Source of the DNA: Zygaena filipendulae | Taxonomy: Eukaryota; Arthropoda; Insecta; Lepidoptera; Zygaenidae | Direction: 5' to 3' | Assembly (NCBI GenBank): GCA_907165275.2 | Contig: OU015669.1 | Coordinates: forward strand, 3,246,501 to 3,310,500 | Length of the DNA stretch: 64,000 bases | Shown: piece by piece, positions 44,809-58,189 of the stretch | How the letters are laid out: the number at the start of each line of letters is the position of its first letter | How positions within the stretch are numbered: the first letter of the stretch is position 1 | Notes under the pieces: model-generated | The model's input: only the letters and a program-made list of their open reading frames with translations | Databases searched by the model: none | Told to the model about the DNA's origin: nothing | Made by a program: the position numbers and the translations under genes

Positions 44809-46103
44809 TTGAATGAATTGAAGCCTATCGGCGTATTAGGATACGAACATGCGCCTACTCCCGTTTTGAATGCTGTAAGCTTCAGACACCCTGGCGTCCT
44901 AGTACCAATGGCGCCTAAGCTCACTTCTTTGCTTTGGTAATTATTAGTAAATTCGATAGAGCCTATTTGTTTGTTTGTCCAGCTTTTACGTATACTCAGG
45001 TAATATACCTATAGTATAAATCGGTGTGGTTTTATGCACGTCATAGATTATATACGAGTATTATACATTATTTTTGGAACGTAGTTCCTTATAACGCGAC
45101 TTGCGGAAAGAGGTAATTAGGAGAAATCGTCTCGGCCAGAAAAAGCGTGGCCACCATATTTGTTTACATCAGGTGTGAATCACATTGCCTCAAAGTTACT
45201 TTTTGTGATTATATGAGTTACATTGTTTGTAATGGAAATTCCAGGAATGGAAAATAAAATAAAATAATTAAAATTATAAAATCATAATTATATTATAATC
45301 ATAATTATATAATTTTATTATAATTATATTTTATACGTATGGTAATTTTATATAGCTACATTTAAAATCATTTGAAAAAATGGCGTTAGGGAGTTCGTAC
45401 CTCATGGGGGTTTTTTTAGTATAAAAAGATTGACAAGTATAAAATCTGATACATACATTATCCTAAATAATAACGTTTTATAAAACTGTTTTATATAAGA
45501 ACGTATACCTAGTATACTTCAGACATAAAACAAAAAGTTCCCCCTCTGCTTTTCTAGAATATCAATAGGTAGGTACCTATATGTATGCATAATTTTTTTA
45601 GAAACCATATTATGATTAGGTACCAAGAATATGATAAAAAAGTCGGTTCGAAAAAAAAAATAACTTAATTCGCTACATTTTTTACCTGAAATTATCATTC
45701 TATGATTGTTTTAATATGGCTGTATACGTTGTAGAGTGGAGTTTAATTAAAAATAATGTCTATTTTCATATAACTTAAATAAGAAATAAGTTTCATAATA
45801 TTAGATAAGTAAATTGAGAATTTGAATTTTAAATCATCTAACCTTGGGTTGGGTGTGTATATGAACAGTTTTTTTGCAACAAAAACATGTTTCGACAGAA
45901 TAATTAGGTATACCTATACCTACTTGATTACATTATAGTTTTTAATATGCTTGTATAAAAATAGATTTAATTAATGCTAACAATAATTTTATTATAGTAT
46001 ATCGTCTGGAGTCTATGGCAAACTTTTGATTGTTAGACACAATTATTATATTACGGAATTTGTTACTGGTTAATAATACCTATACTAATATATTTATTCT
46101 ATA
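44809..46103. other. AT-rich unassigned sequence
   Basis: Contains a GGAACGTAGTTCC terminus like that of the element at 11674 (45074-45086) and an AT-only inverted repeat at about 45255-45340. No gene recognised. Confidence 0.35.
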
Positions 46104-46385
46104 CTAGCTGCGCCCCGCGGTTTTACCCACGTGCGACGTTTTTCTATAGCAACTTTTTATCTCCTACATCCGATTTCAATGAAACGAAGCCTGTATGTTG
46201 CTCCAAGTACCTGAGAAAACCAAATGACAATCCTTTCGGTAGATTCGGAGATTATCGTGAACAGACAGACAGAAAATAATTTTAAAAACTTTTTTGTGGT
46301 TACTCTTCTTTTGAGTTTTACCGCCCCCTCTCAATTTTTGCTAAAAATATTCAATGTTCAGAATCGTGGATTCTGGATTCCATTA
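46104..46385 (-). mobile_element. Helitron-like element, class F
   Basis: A|CTAGCTGCGCCCCGCGG, ATCCGATTTCAATGAAACGA, GATTCGGAGATTATCGTGAA, (CAGA)n, CAGAATCGTGGATTCTGG. Body matches 63476-63781. Confidence 0.75.
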
Positions 46386-47907
46386 AAGGGATCATTTTAA
46401 TTTTATTTAGTCATACAAAAAACCTTTATCAACGATTGCCGCTGCATGACTTTTGACATCCAATTTGAGTAGGTACCTAATATTCCAATTCGAATAAATT
46501 TGATAAAGAAACACACTTCCAAGCACGAAACTATAGAAACACTTGGAAAATATTATGTAGATATTAAGGAAAATATATACGAACAAACACAATTGCACAC
46601 TTAAGTTGTACACTTTTATTTTTAGGTCAGAATTTCAATAACTTTGTTTTATGGTAAGAGATTTTTTTTTTCTTTTTTAATAAGTCAGAACTTTAACACG
46701 CGAACGATTTGGCGCGTAAAATCGAGCGCGAAACGCACGGTCCTGCCGAGAGCAATATGGCGACTGACAGGTCCATCTCCAATTCAATGCGAGTGTGACG
46801 TTGGCATAAACTAAAACTGCAGAGACTTTAATACCCAGGGTTACCGAACGAATGATCTTTGGCGTTACCAAATTAATCTTCTCGAGACCCGCCGACCGGT
46901 TTTCTTTGCTTTTTAATGAAAGTAAAAAGCTAACCTCAAAAAGTTTTTTTTTTTTTTTCATATTTTTATTACACATCAATGGAAGCGTTTAATCATTTAA
47001 AAATAGATTTTTTTTTTCCTAAACAGTAAAAATAATAAAATACGTATAGGTACGTGTACCATTTTAGAATTATCGATTGCTGAATTGAAATAGTTCTATT
47101 TCTTTTTCTTTTACTTTAGATAATAAATCAAGATGTGAAGCATGTTATTTTATCTATAGAACACTTTTACAAAAACTTTTATCGGGGATTTGCACCAATA
47201 CCTATGTTTAACTTGATGTAGATATCATAAACTTAAAATAACTTTAAAACCGAAGTTTTTTCAAGTTTGCTGTTTAAATTCCAACTCTGCAGCTTGATCC
47301 TATTCAAACTTTAGTTACTTATATAAAAAAAAACCTGGAAATTAACACGTCACAGTTCTATCTGGACCCAAACTAAGACTTCACTACCAGCCTGGTGACA
47401 CTCCATACAAATGAACTGATTCAAGTACTTTCCCACAAGTACAGATGTCTGACTTGTACCTACGTACAGTATTAATTGTGCGTGTTTACATATCGTAACA
47501 CAGCAAGCTGACAGTTACTGTCAGCTGTCAGTGAATAATTGTCATATGTAGATTCTACATGTGTCAAACTTTCCTCGGAATTTCCAAGAAACTCTCGGGG
47601 CATGAGGATGCATGAAATGATGGGGTGTGGAAAGTGTCGCTTCTTTATATACTCGTAATCTCTATTCTTTGCTACTACTAACTAGGAGCACTTGGCTGGT
47701 TTTATATTTTGTATACTTACTTAGCTACTACGTTTTACTCAGTGCCTACTCTTAACTGTATACCTATACCTGCATATAGAGTTCAGAGAAAGGGCAAAAA
47801 TTCCTGCAAATCTAAACACAACCAAAGAGAATATAAAATTCTTTTCACTCATCCACAAAAAGAGATGAAAACCATGAAAACAGTATTTGGTATTAATTCG
47901 GTGAAGA
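46386..47907. other. Unassigned sequence
   Basis: A GC-richer patch at 46680-46900 is covered by a minus-strand 100-codon ORF without motif. The rest is AT-rich with no repeat recognised. Confidence 0.35.
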
Positions 47908-48344
47908 ATAGTATATTTCATTATAAGTGCGGAAAGCCTGTCATTGCAAAGAGTTCCGACAAATGTCTACCCGAGCCGAGGCGCAGCCGAAGGTGAGGGT
48001 TGACAGTCGGAACTAGTTGCAATAACGGTTCCGCACGTGTACTGAATAACTATTTTTAATACAGTTACGAAAAAATTAAGCAATTTAATAAAATATCAAA
48101 AACACAACAAACTCAACTAAGTTCCAACTGTGATCAAGAGATGGCGCTAGTCGTATTAGTAATGCGAAACCTACGTTTCGCAATGCAAAAAGTGTGTCAA
48201 AGTCGTGTCGCCATTTTTGACAGTTGGCAAAGAGAACGCACGAGTTCGGAAAAGGTAAACAAAAAGCTCGAGTATGTAATAGCCCACATCCCGAACGCTA
48301 AACGTCCCTGCAATACACCACTTTTTGAGCAACTGTATTAAAAA
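47908..48344 (+). mobile_element. 436-bp near-identical repeat, copy 2
   Basis: About 99% identical by eye to 14084-14519, same orientation, different flanks. Includes the 66-codon ORF (48141-48341) with one amino-acid change. Confidence 0.75.
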
Positions 48345-48599
48345 GGTTATTTTTCTTTATGCCTACTTAGAGATTAATCTTATTAAATCGAACCTATATC
48401 ACTGTCAAACGTAAGGCCCATATAAAACAAGAACAACATTCAACAAAGTTCTAACGCCGAGCCCCGAGGTACAGTCAGTTGCAAACATCTCGAATTAAAA
48501 TACGTTTACAATAATATTAAAACTAAAAACAAAAACCGGGTGTGAGTATCAGTGTGTACCTACTACCTACACCATGTAACAACCAAAAAAATTAATGGA

Positions 48600-48708
48600 A
48601 GGCTTACTTTTGCATAGGGGTACAGAGAAAGACATAAGGTACTTTTTGTACCTCAATTCCCGCGGCAACTCCGAAATGAACGCGGGTGAAACCGCGGGGA
48701 ACAGCTAG
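48600..48708 (+). mobile_element. Helitron-like element, 5'-truncated
   Basis: GGGGTACAGAGAAAGACATA, CAATTCCCGCGGCAACTCCG, hairpin, CAGCTAG|T. Confidence 0.7.
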
Positions 48709-48906
48709 TTATTACATAATCCTTTTTCCTTTTGTGCGTATTTATTTTAATTATTGTATGACTCTCTTTGTTGTTTTAATTTATTTTAAAAAAAATCTTC
48801 TTCTAATCATTGAACTCGCGATTTTTGGTTGCACGTATTATTACTGACCTTGAACGAATAGGTGGGTATATTATTTAAAAAAACCGTGTTTGGTTTTATT
48901 TTTTAA

Positions 48907-49231
48907 CTAGCTGTTCCCCGCGGCTTCACCCGCCTTAGTTTCGGAGATCCCGCGGGTATTCCGAGATAAAAGTACTTACCACCCTATATTTTTTCTATAG
49001 GCACTTACCCTTAACAACGTGTAGGTAGTACCTATGCAAAATTTAATGTAGTTTCTTCCGCGTTAATTTCGGAGTTCCCGTAGGAATTCCGGGATAACAA
49101 GTAGCCTATGTCCTCTGTACCCCTGACAACGTGTATGCAAAATTTCGTGGTGATCGGTTGAGCCGTTTAGCCGTGAATGTGTAACTAACATACAAACAAA
49201 CTCACTTTTGCATTTATAATATTAGCAAGGA
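48907..49231 (-). mobile_element. Helitron-like element, class A, two 3' modules in tandem
   Basis: A|CTAGCTGTTCCCCGCGG module with a short body to CAAAATTTAATG, then a second GGAGTTCCCGTAGGAATTCC module with full body, ending AATATTAGCAAGGA|T. Confidence 0.8.
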
Positions 49232-49519
49232 TGGAGGAGGAAGGAAGGAGGAAAGTCTTTTTTTTTTTTGTTTTTTTTTTTTATTTTAGAAAAGTACTCT
49301 TCTTATTTTACTCGTAAAGTGCTCGAAAAGTACCTACCTGTTGGCTTTTGCCAAATATTTTTGTTGTTATGGATGAATGCCAAAAGGGTAAGGTAAGTGT
49401 TGATACCTTGCCGCTTGGTACCTCTTCCCAACTAACCGTATAAGTAAATAGCTACTTTATTGAAATGGCAACACAGATGTTTAAAATTTTATAGAAACAG
49501 TTTAGTCGTTATAATACGA

Positions 49520-49695
49520 CTAGCTGTTTCCCACGGTCTCACCCGCGTTAATCTCGGAGTTCCCGCGGGAATTCTCGGATAAAAAGTACTCTATGTCCTT
49601 TTCTGTATCACTGACAACGTGTATTCAAAATTTCATGATAGTTGGTTGAGTCGTTAAAGCGTGAAAGTGTAACAAACAAACAAACTCACTTTCAC
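49520..49695 (-). mobile_element. Helitron-like element, class A, 5' end replaced
   Basis: CTAGCTGTTTCCCACGG to ACAAACTCACTTTCACAT, where the class A 5' end is lost exactly where a class D2 copy starts. Confidence 0.75.
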
Positions 49696-49696
49696 A

Positions 49697-49889
49697 TCTA
49701 ATACATAAAATTCTCGTGTCACAATCTTCGTTCCCATACTCCTCCGAAACGGCTTGACCGATTCTCATGAAATTTTTTATGCATATTCAGTAGCCTGAGA
49801 ATCGGCTACGATCTATTTTTCATCCCCCTAAAGGGAGTTCCTGCGGGAATTCCGAAACTCATGCGGGTGAAACCGCAGGGCACAGCTAG
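49697..49889 (+). mobile_element. Helitron-like element, class D2, head-to-head with previous
   Basis: A|TCTAATACATAAAATTCTCG, ACTCCTCCGAAACGGCTTGA, hairpin (GCGGGTGAAACCGCAG), CAGCTAG|T. Confidence 0.8.
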
Positions 49890-50877
49890 TATTTTATAAT
49901 AGTAAGAATATAAGTTTAAGAACATTAAAATATGAATAAGAATAGTCTTTCCCACAGTGTATCTTCTATTATCTTGTTAAAATTACAGGAATATGTAAGT
50001 TTTGTATAATTTTAATGAATATCTAATATCCTATCAAAATGGCATCACAATTTATTAAAATATATTTGTTTAGGGTCTTTTACATTGTGTTACATCATAC
50101 ACACTTAGTATTTTCGTTACTTTTACAACAAATATTTATTTTGATTGTTAATAGGTAGTTTTACTGCTTGTACGTACAGCTCTGGTGTTTGTTGTTAAGG
50201 CGAATTTTGTGCCATATTATCACATTCTCTATATTTTATAATTCTACTCCCGTCCGCTGCCCACAATATAAACATGATCCCTCTCATCCCGCCTTAATTG
50301 ATCGAACGAGTATTGTCCCCATATAGCACTCTAAAGCTCTTGGTTTCGTCAACATTATATACTTTTATCTTTATATACTAAAACGAGGCGGCGGTAGGTA
50401 TGTCACTCGTTAAGATATCCTGCTTCATTTCTATTCCATTTTATTTTTAAAATCTATTTTATATTGTATTCTAATCTATTATTCTTTTTTTAAAATTCAA
50501 AATTATTGATTTGACGTTTTGTATTTTGACACTCCTGGATTGATTTTCTAGCATTAACGCAAAAATATTATTACCTAAGTATACCTTTTCAAATAAATTA
50601 TTTTGCTGTTATAAAAATATTTATTAAATTCCCAGATAAGAACCTTATATAGATACATAATATAAGAGCCTTTTGTATCGCGTTTTGCAAAATTTTCAAT
50701 GAATAAATATTAATACGATAATAAATAGGTAGGTTGTATTAGGTATTTATAATATTTGTAAAAATAGGTAGGTATTTATTCATTCATTTTTACAAGTAGG
50801 TAATTCTCTTCAGCTCCACTTATTCCTTGGTAAACTTTATTATTATACAATGAATAGGTATTTTACTATTAATTTAT
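49890..50877. other. AT-rich unassigned sequence
   Basis: No gene or repeat recognised. Confidence 0.35.
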
Positions 50878-51050
50878 GGCCTGCGGTTTCATCCGCGTGA
50901 GTTTCGCAATTCCCGCAGGAACTCCAAAGTAGTCTAATTTACTTTTTAAACCTTCCCTGAACTTTCTCAAATATTTCAAGATCAAATTAGCCAAATCGGT
51001 CCAGCCGTTCTTGAGTTTTAGTGAGACAAACGAATAGCAATTCATTTTTA
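50878..51050 (-). mobile_element. Helitron-like element, degenerate, class D/C-like
   Basis: GCGGTTTCATCCGCGTGAGT, GGTCCAGCCGTTCTTGAG; no intact terminus. Confidence 0.55.
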
Positions 51051-51749
51051 TACAACGTCTTAATGAATTGACTGAAAACTAGAAAGTATTTTGTTCAGGA
51101 TCGACTTCCGAATCGATCTCACCATGTTTTAATGTAGGTTATATTTTTTTCATTTTTACTAGCCCATGTCTAAATTATTTATAATACAATATTTGGCAGG
51201 TACGCTGCCCGTAGCAAAAAAATCGAATCGCTCATAGACACGTAGGCGCGGGCGTAGCGCTTGCGTGGATATGTCACCTCCAAACTAATGTTGAATAACT
51301 TTTAGACTATTAATTTTTCGACATAATTTATATTTTAATCATACCTATTATTGTTTATTTTTTTAAATGTGGTGTTTCGGGTTTTGGTCGATCCATTAAC
51401 ACGTTGTATAAATAGATTTATGGCACTTTCTCAGCCATTTTTTTTGCACCTTTTGTTTTCTCGAGACGGCAGTTCATAGCTGTGTTCTCAATCTCTTATT
51501 TTATTCGGGTGAAACCGTGGCGAAAAGCTATGCAAAAGTGTATTTGTGTCTGACTGACACTATTTAATAGAAACCGTTTGGGTGCCTTAAAGTGCTGGTT
51601 GCATTTTATCCTTACCGGATCCTTGAGGGAATCCTGAAACTCATGTGAATGAATTTTTATGAATATGTACCTAATAATTAATTGGTGGCTGTGGTAACTT
51701 CGCTAGAATGTAGGATAGAAGTAAAAAAGTAAAAGTCATATTGAGACCA
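51051..51749. other. Unassigned sequence
   Basis: A scrap of Helitron hairpin near 51503-51535 (GGGTGAAACCGTGGCG). No gene recognised. Confidence 0.35.
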
Positions 51750-51985
51750 GCTGCATGTGCCCCGCGTGAGTTTCGGAATTTCCGCAGGAATTCCAAAGCA
51801 AGAGATTGTACAAAACAATTCTGGAGAGGGCCACCCTTATCACCTAGGGGTATAAAAAATAGGCTACGACCTACCCTCAGACCTACCAAATATAACTACA
51901 CAAAAAAATTCACAAAAATCGTTCAAGGCTATTCCAAGGAGTTCCATAACAAATACTCTGACAAGAGATTTTTATATATTAGAGA
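51750..51985 (-). mobile_element. Helitron-like element, class D2, decayed
   Basis: CCCCGCGTGAGTTTCGGAAT, TATCACCTAGGGGTATAAAA, CTGACAAGAGATTTTTATAT-ATTAGAGA. The two ORFs across it are artefacts. Confidence 0.65.
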
Positions 51986-52305
51986 ATAGAGAATAAAAAA
52001 TGTAGAGAAAATATGATTGCACCCTCTTCTCGATACATCGTGAAATAAGTTTCTTTTTTCCGAAAAGCGAGGCATCCAATAACTTATAATGGGATCCACA
52101 GCCAATACTTCCACGCATTCGCCCTTATTCCAAGAAACTTATCGTCAGATGCTGCTATAAAAAAGCATGTAAAACCACCCTCACACCCGCACCCTAGACT
52201 TTATTGAGTCTATTACACAAACAGAGGAAAATGTGAAAAAAAAAAATCACTTCTATACGTATCTGCTACACACAGCGGTTTACAACTTAACACATATAGG
52301 TAATA

Positions 52306-52610
52306 GACTGGCTTTTTCCCGCAGTTTTACTTGTGTGAGTTTCGGGATTCCCGCAGGAACTCCAAAGCATGTAGCCTAATTTTCAAAATAATTTTTAAAT
52401 TCAGCGGCTTCAGTTGTTCCATACAAACTTTAGGTACGACCCCTTTTCACCCCTTTGGAGATTGAATTTTGGAAAATGCTTTCCTATCGGATGCTTACAT
52501 TATACAAAGAACACACCCTGAAAGTTTCAGGTCTCTACGAACAGCGGTTTAGGCTGTGCGTTGATCCATTAGTCAGTCATTCAGGACAAATCATTTTATA
52601 TACACAATTA
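52306..52610 (-). mobile_element. Helitron-like element, class E
   Basis: Decayed 3' module (CTGGCTTTTTCCCGCAG), GTTCCATACAAACTTTAGG, CCCTTTTCACCCCTTTGGAG, CTACGAACAGCGGTTTAGGC, ending TTATATACACAATTA. Pairs with 28584-28821. Confidence 0.65.
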
Positions 52611-55112
52611 TCGATCAATCTGTTTGTTCTGGTAATCATAATAAAGTGTCTTGTCAGTTCTTCTCAGTAGAGGTCGCCTTCCGATCTAATAGTCATTCCA
52701 ACTTAAGAACCTGCTAAAGATGCTGACTAATGAAGATTTTTGAATTTATATTTGAAGCTCTGGTTAGTTTGAAACGAATTTGTTATGTCTATCTTGTCTA
52801 TGTCAGTCTGTGGTATATTGAGCTTTGTACCGACGCGACGAGCGTGCGCGAACACTTGCGAAGCCTCTCTTTACCCTTTTCATAATTCGGTATCCCTTTC
52901 TGAAAACATTGCAAGTGCTGCCAGCCAAACTAATGAGTTCTCTGCTGTGCTGGGACGAGTGATGAGCAACCAGAGTTTTGTATTATTGGGGAAGGGCAAT
53001 TTTTAGCTTAAGGGACCGTTTTATTACGTATTTTCACGCTGTCCCAAGCACACATTAATTGGTATCTTGCTTCATTTTCGAATATAATTTTTAATGAACT
53101 AAACTTAAAGATTTGAAATTTCCGATACCCAACCATTCATCTTCAACATATAAATCATTATCGCTTAGCCTGTAGGCTATAGTTGTTATTTTGTTAATGT
53201 ACTCCTTCGATATTCAAACAAATATCTAAAGCTGTATTAACTCACAAAGTAGACCAACATGCCTACTACCAACGTGTCAAACCTAAATCTTTAAAATATG
53301 TTCTTTCCAAATTCGCTACTTCTCCGATCTGAACTTAATTTGTTGGCTCCATGAGCAGGATTATAATATTTTTGATCTTTTCGGATTGATCAGATTGTTG
53401 GTCAGGCAGGAGAATGCTTTGTTCAACTCAGCGTGTGGTGCGTGCTCCTCGGGCCCAGCCTTTGCGTTAGCTGTCAGCTGAACTGATGACGGTGATTATG
53501 AATATCGCTCGTAACTAGTAACTTGTCCCATCGACCCTTCAACGCCGAAACTCGTGGCACCCACGAACGGCAAACACAATAAAGTGAAAGCCTGTTTTAT
53601 TGGCCGCCAAGACATTACGTACCTATATTTTGAGTAACATGTAGCAACGGCACGATCTTGCTTACCCGCGCGTCACGGTATTTATCGATTTTCTTTACGT
53701 TTTTCATCGATTTATATTTATATGTGAAACCTTTATCTTTCCCTTTGTGTTTCTTCACATATGTTTTCCGTAGTAACGTCGACGTGAATTTCAGTTTACG
53801 TTTCAGTTTTAATGTTCACCCTAGTTAATTAAGTTAATGTATATCTGGCCACTGCACACGGTTCCCTGCGTGCATTTCGAGGTTCTTTGAATAACTCTTT
53901 CTTTTGAGAAAAAAATCCAATTTTAATCAAGGATAATATATATGTAAGCTTAGGCAGCTTGAAATAGCGCTTAGATTAACTTTTTATGACAATTCCAAAG
54001 TGGATGTCGACGCAATGCCATTGATACTGGTAGTCTAACAGTTTTATTTCTAAGAAATTCGTGTTAAATGTTATGTGGATGCATGGAGGTCGTCCTCCAT
54101 GTGTGGATGTATATTTACATGTAGTCTCGTCAAAAGATCTTAATTATACTATACAGTATTTTTTGTAACTTTGTGAAGACAGATATAACCGTATTGTGTT
54201 AGTGTCGCAACCAGTATGGTCCATATTTTAACGGACTTCAAAAAGGAGGAGGTTCTCAATTCGACCTGTATTTTTTTTTTGAAGTTGTCCCTGCTTATCA
54301 GATGTTATGAAACAATTTCGCTACCGTTTAAGTTACTTATTTTTTTAAGTATTTGACTTACAATTCACCGTATGTTTCTTTTCTTTGATAATTACTTCAT
54401 TCTGACAGAAAAAATGAAATGAACAGTACATATTATAACGATTATGAGGGAAAATGGAAAGCATTAAAAAATGCGATGTTTTGTAAAAAACAACCTATGT
54501 ATATTACTATCTAATTTTCTCCTGAATTAACTGTGATTGAGGTAACTGGATAAATTCATCTTTTTCTATGTCAATCTTTCTACGTCTTGGCAGTAGTTTT
54601 TCGTTATTCTGAATAATCCTTTCGACTTTGATTTAACTGACGAAACCCTTTAGGTCTACGGGAACATAAAATCTTACAGATTCCTCCTCCCAACGTATAA
54701 AGTTCTGTTTACGGATATTTCGAAGAACATGTGTAAGTAATATCTCTTTACGAGAACGACGTCGATGTCACAGGCGATTTGTGTATTCCATCTGTTCACA
54801 AACAGCTTCATTTATCAGACACATTGAAACATTCACCATTTAATAAACGCTCGCTGTTTTTTATTTGCGAGCATTCTTACATGCTAATATAAGTAAGCGT
54901 TCGAACAGAAGCTACAAGAGAGCTGAATCATTCAGCTTTCAGCCTGAATGGTACCTACCTACTGAATTTCGATTTTTGTGCACCAAACTCAATGCATTTA
55001 TTCTCCTCAAAATCATAATAAATGCCAACCGTTTCTAAACGGTCCAATTATATAAATTGCCTGCGACATTAATATTACGATGAATGATGTTAAAAGGGAG
55101 CGTTTTACAGTT
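52611..55112. other. Mostly transposon-free stretch, left part
   Basis: No Helitron module, no recognised gene. A 73-codon ORF (52785-53006) lacks motifs. GC rises at 53400-53600. A short GGAGGAGG-type repeat remnant lies at 54226-54290. May be unique intergenic or intronic DNA. Confidence 0.4.
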
Positions 55113-55348
55113 GGACGCAGATAAGCAATAACATGTTAACCCACAATATTAAGTTATTGATTCAAAACGCTTTATCGAGAGTTATAGAGCGTTTTTTAAT
55201 TATGTGTTTACCTTATTACATTGTTTAAATACCAAAAAACATTTAAACATAAAAAAAATACTGAAACAAAATGACGATATGATTTTAAAACACAATTTAT
55301 TCAAAATTTCTCCAACGTGGGTTAACACAGTATTGCTTATCTATGTCC
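55113..55348 (-). mobile_element. MITE family M4, copy 4
   Basis: 236 bp with TIRs GGACGCAGATAAGCAATAAC and inverted GGACATAGATAAGCAATACT; 4-bp duplication AGTT (55109-55112 and 55349-55352). Confidence 0.9.
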
Positions 55349-57424
55349 AGTTATACTTGAAAACACAGACATAAAATTAGGTAGATTAGATAAAACGTTT
55401 AAAAACAAATTGCGATTCCGACCTAACACAATTAAAAATTTCTATTAAAGCTATTCAAATGGCTTATAATGCTCACAATATATGGTATCCATACCAAAGT
55501 AAAGCATTTTTTTTATTCTCTCACAACAATATTTTCACATAAACATAATCCTCCTTGTTTTTGTATGAGAATGCGTCTGTAGACCACCTAGTGGACCAAA
55601 CACAGATTAGTAGACATCATCACTTATGCTTTCGAATTGCATTGGATAAAAACTAGAGTGATAAAAAACATAATTGACTCAATATTTTAGGTTAGGTATT
55701 TTCTTTAACAATATGTTTATGTCTGTGCTCGAAACTCATTATGACCTAGACGCGTAGGTGTTACAGTTGGTAAATAATAAAGCTTGGAGCTGGTGCCGCT
55801 GGCTCCAAGGGTAACCCGGCAATATTAAATTATCATCTTTCAGTCTTTCTTAAGCCACGTACTCATAATTAGAAGGTAAAATCTATAGCTATTACAGATA
55901 GGTACATTACCGAAGGATGGCAGATACGCGGTTTGCGTTTTCTTTCCAATGGTCAACTGATTATTAAAAAAGTAATTATTGTTATTAACTTCTTGTCAGC
56001 TTATTAGATAGTAGGTAATCAATAGAAAGTTGAATTAAAAAGTGAACAAATAAATGACCTTGTTGACCCGCCACCATTATGGCGGTGTTTTCTGCTAAAA
56101 CAAAGGCACTGGATTAAATTTTACACGGTCGGACGAGAAGAGAAACAGACAAATTAAGGCACGAATATTGAAACTGACTGGTTTTAAAAAGCAACCTAGT
56201 AGGGAAACTTTTATAAAACATAACAAGGAAAGAACCGTGGTTCTTTGGATGAGATCACAGAAAGAAATGGTAATGTTTCAATCACTAGAACTACAGAATC
56301 AGGCCAGCGAACCAAATAGCTAATGTAATCACAGAAGAGAGCCAATTGTCCCAAGAGAGCAAAACACTAAACTACACCACTTCGGCTTAGATAGGTATAC
56401 GAACTTTCCGATATCAGCACATGGATACGATAACGATCATCGATACCAGCATGCCCGCCGATTGACCATTGCAACGCTGATAAGTATAAAAAAAAACGTA
56501 TAAATTGGAAATTATAATAGAATATATTATCCCTTAATTGCAGATGCGGTGTAGTTCTGTATACCTATTGCGTGAGTAGAATTGGTCCTTTGACCAATAC
56601 AATCATTCAAAAATCATACATACGTAAGATGCTGCAGCTACTACCTGCTAAGTGAGTAGGTACCCTTGCTTAACAATCTTCTCGTGGGAACGGATTCCCC
56701 TTTACGCACCCGTTCTACAAATCTAAGGTGGAGTTTTTGGCAGAAATAGTTCCGTCATTTATTTTTATGCAGAACGTTGTAAACAAATATGGTTGTTATT
56801 TTTTTTATAGTGCTATCTTAGAGTATCAGCGGTATTGAAATATAGATATCTTGAGTTGATTCTTTCAGTATTCACCTGCTCCGAGAAAAATTGCGCAGTC
56901 TATAGCGCCATAAATTGCAGATTGAACTCTACAACAATACTATTAACAGTACGTTTTATGCGAATTTACACTGGCCAAATATCTTAACTATCTTCTATCT
57001 TCGAAAATCCATTATTAATAAAATTAAAAAAAAAACCTGACCCATGCTCAGGTTTCTTTTTTTTTCTCGAATTTACTACGATAGTAATGGCCAGTCACAT
57101 TGAGAATAAAGTGTAGAAAGGGGAGTGTGAACATTACGGACAATTTTGTCATAGTAGATTTGAGAGTTTGTTTATCTTTGCCACCCGTATGCTCGGGTCA
57201 GTTTGCGTTGGGAGCTTTCAGAAAACTAATTTCCCCTAACACTTTTGGCGTGTGAATTGTGACACGGCGTAACTTTATTGCGATTCGTTGAGTAAAGTTT
57301 ACCTTTTAAACGTGAGTTTTATCCCAGGAACGAAACTCACTGAAAAATTTGGATAATTTTCCAAAAAGCCTTGACGACATTAAATGAACTAGCAAGGAAT
57401 ATAGAACTAAACTATACCTAATTT
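55349..57424. other. Mostly transposon-free stretch, right part
   Basis: No gene recognised and no long ORF. Contains a CCGCCA-ccatta-TGGCGG type mini-hairpin near 56070-56092 and the A/T-flanked hairpin at 57026-57065. Confidence 0.4.
57026..57065. repeat. A/T-flanked hairpin
   Basis: A9-CCTGA, loop CCCATGC, then TCAGG followed by TTTC and a T9 run: a ~14-bp stem with one bulge. Confidence 0.75.
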
Positions 57425-57569
57425 ACTGGCTGTTCCCCGCGGATTCACCTGCTTTGAATTCGGAGTTCCCGCGGGAGTTCCGGTATAAAAATCTCCTTCC
57501 CTGTATCTCAGATGAAGCGTGAAAGAATAATAAACAAATTAACTCACATTCGCATTGATATAGTAAGGA
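57425..57569 (-). mobile_element. Helitron-like element, class A, internally deleted
   Basis: CTGGCTGTTCCCCGCGG, GGAGTTCCCGCGGGAGTTCC, GAAGCGTGAAAGAATAATAA, end GATATAGTAAGGA|T. Confidence 0.75.
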
Positions 57570-57594
57570 TTATTAATTTTAACTCATCAGCAAT

Positions 57595-57705
57595 TTTACT
57601 TTACTTCCACAAAGTAGCCTAATTTATGCCTCATAAAATCAGCTAATTAGCAGTAAAAGTCCCGTCAAAATTGGTCCGACCATTTCGGAGATTCATCCGC
57701 GCATC
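57595..57705 (-). mobile_element. Helitron-like class C body fragment
   Basis: TAATTTATGCCTCATAAAAT, AAAGTCCCGTCAAAATTGGT, CATTTCGGAGATTCATCCG; no termini. Confidence 0.55.
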
Positions 57706-58189
57706 CGATTCAACTTAACCCCATAATATTGTTTCGATGGTATATACTGAATCTAGTATTAGCAAGTTCCGGGAAGATAATTCAGAATTAACTTCTTTAA
57801 GGGTCTCTCTGCCTTTTTATGTTCCGCTAATTCTGCCGGTGTGTATATGAATAAACAACAAATAAACCCCACGTGTTTCTCTTTGTGGCCTTGTTAACTA
57901 ATAGCAGGCTTCCGAATACCATTGTTTGTACAATATGTAACATAATCGCCTTAATTTATTAATATTGCGCTCACCCGAAAATTGTTATGAGTTCCAATCC
58001 TTGTCGTTAACGCAACTATTGAAGTGTTGTGCTAAAAGACTGTATAAACTGACTCATATTTTTTTACATTTGCTATAATCTCTTAATTTCTTCGTCAATA
58101 TACAAGAACACAACTTAACAACAGCAAGAATAAAACTGATACCCCCTATAACGTATGACTCGTATAATCTATCGTGGATATCATACTTA
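57706..58189. other. Unassigned sequence
   Basis: No gene or repeat recognised. Confidence 0.35.

Noticed and set aside
57026..57065. Rho-independent-type terminator
   Set aside because: The sequence is eukaryotic; a hairpin with T run has no such role outside pol III, and no gene precedes it.
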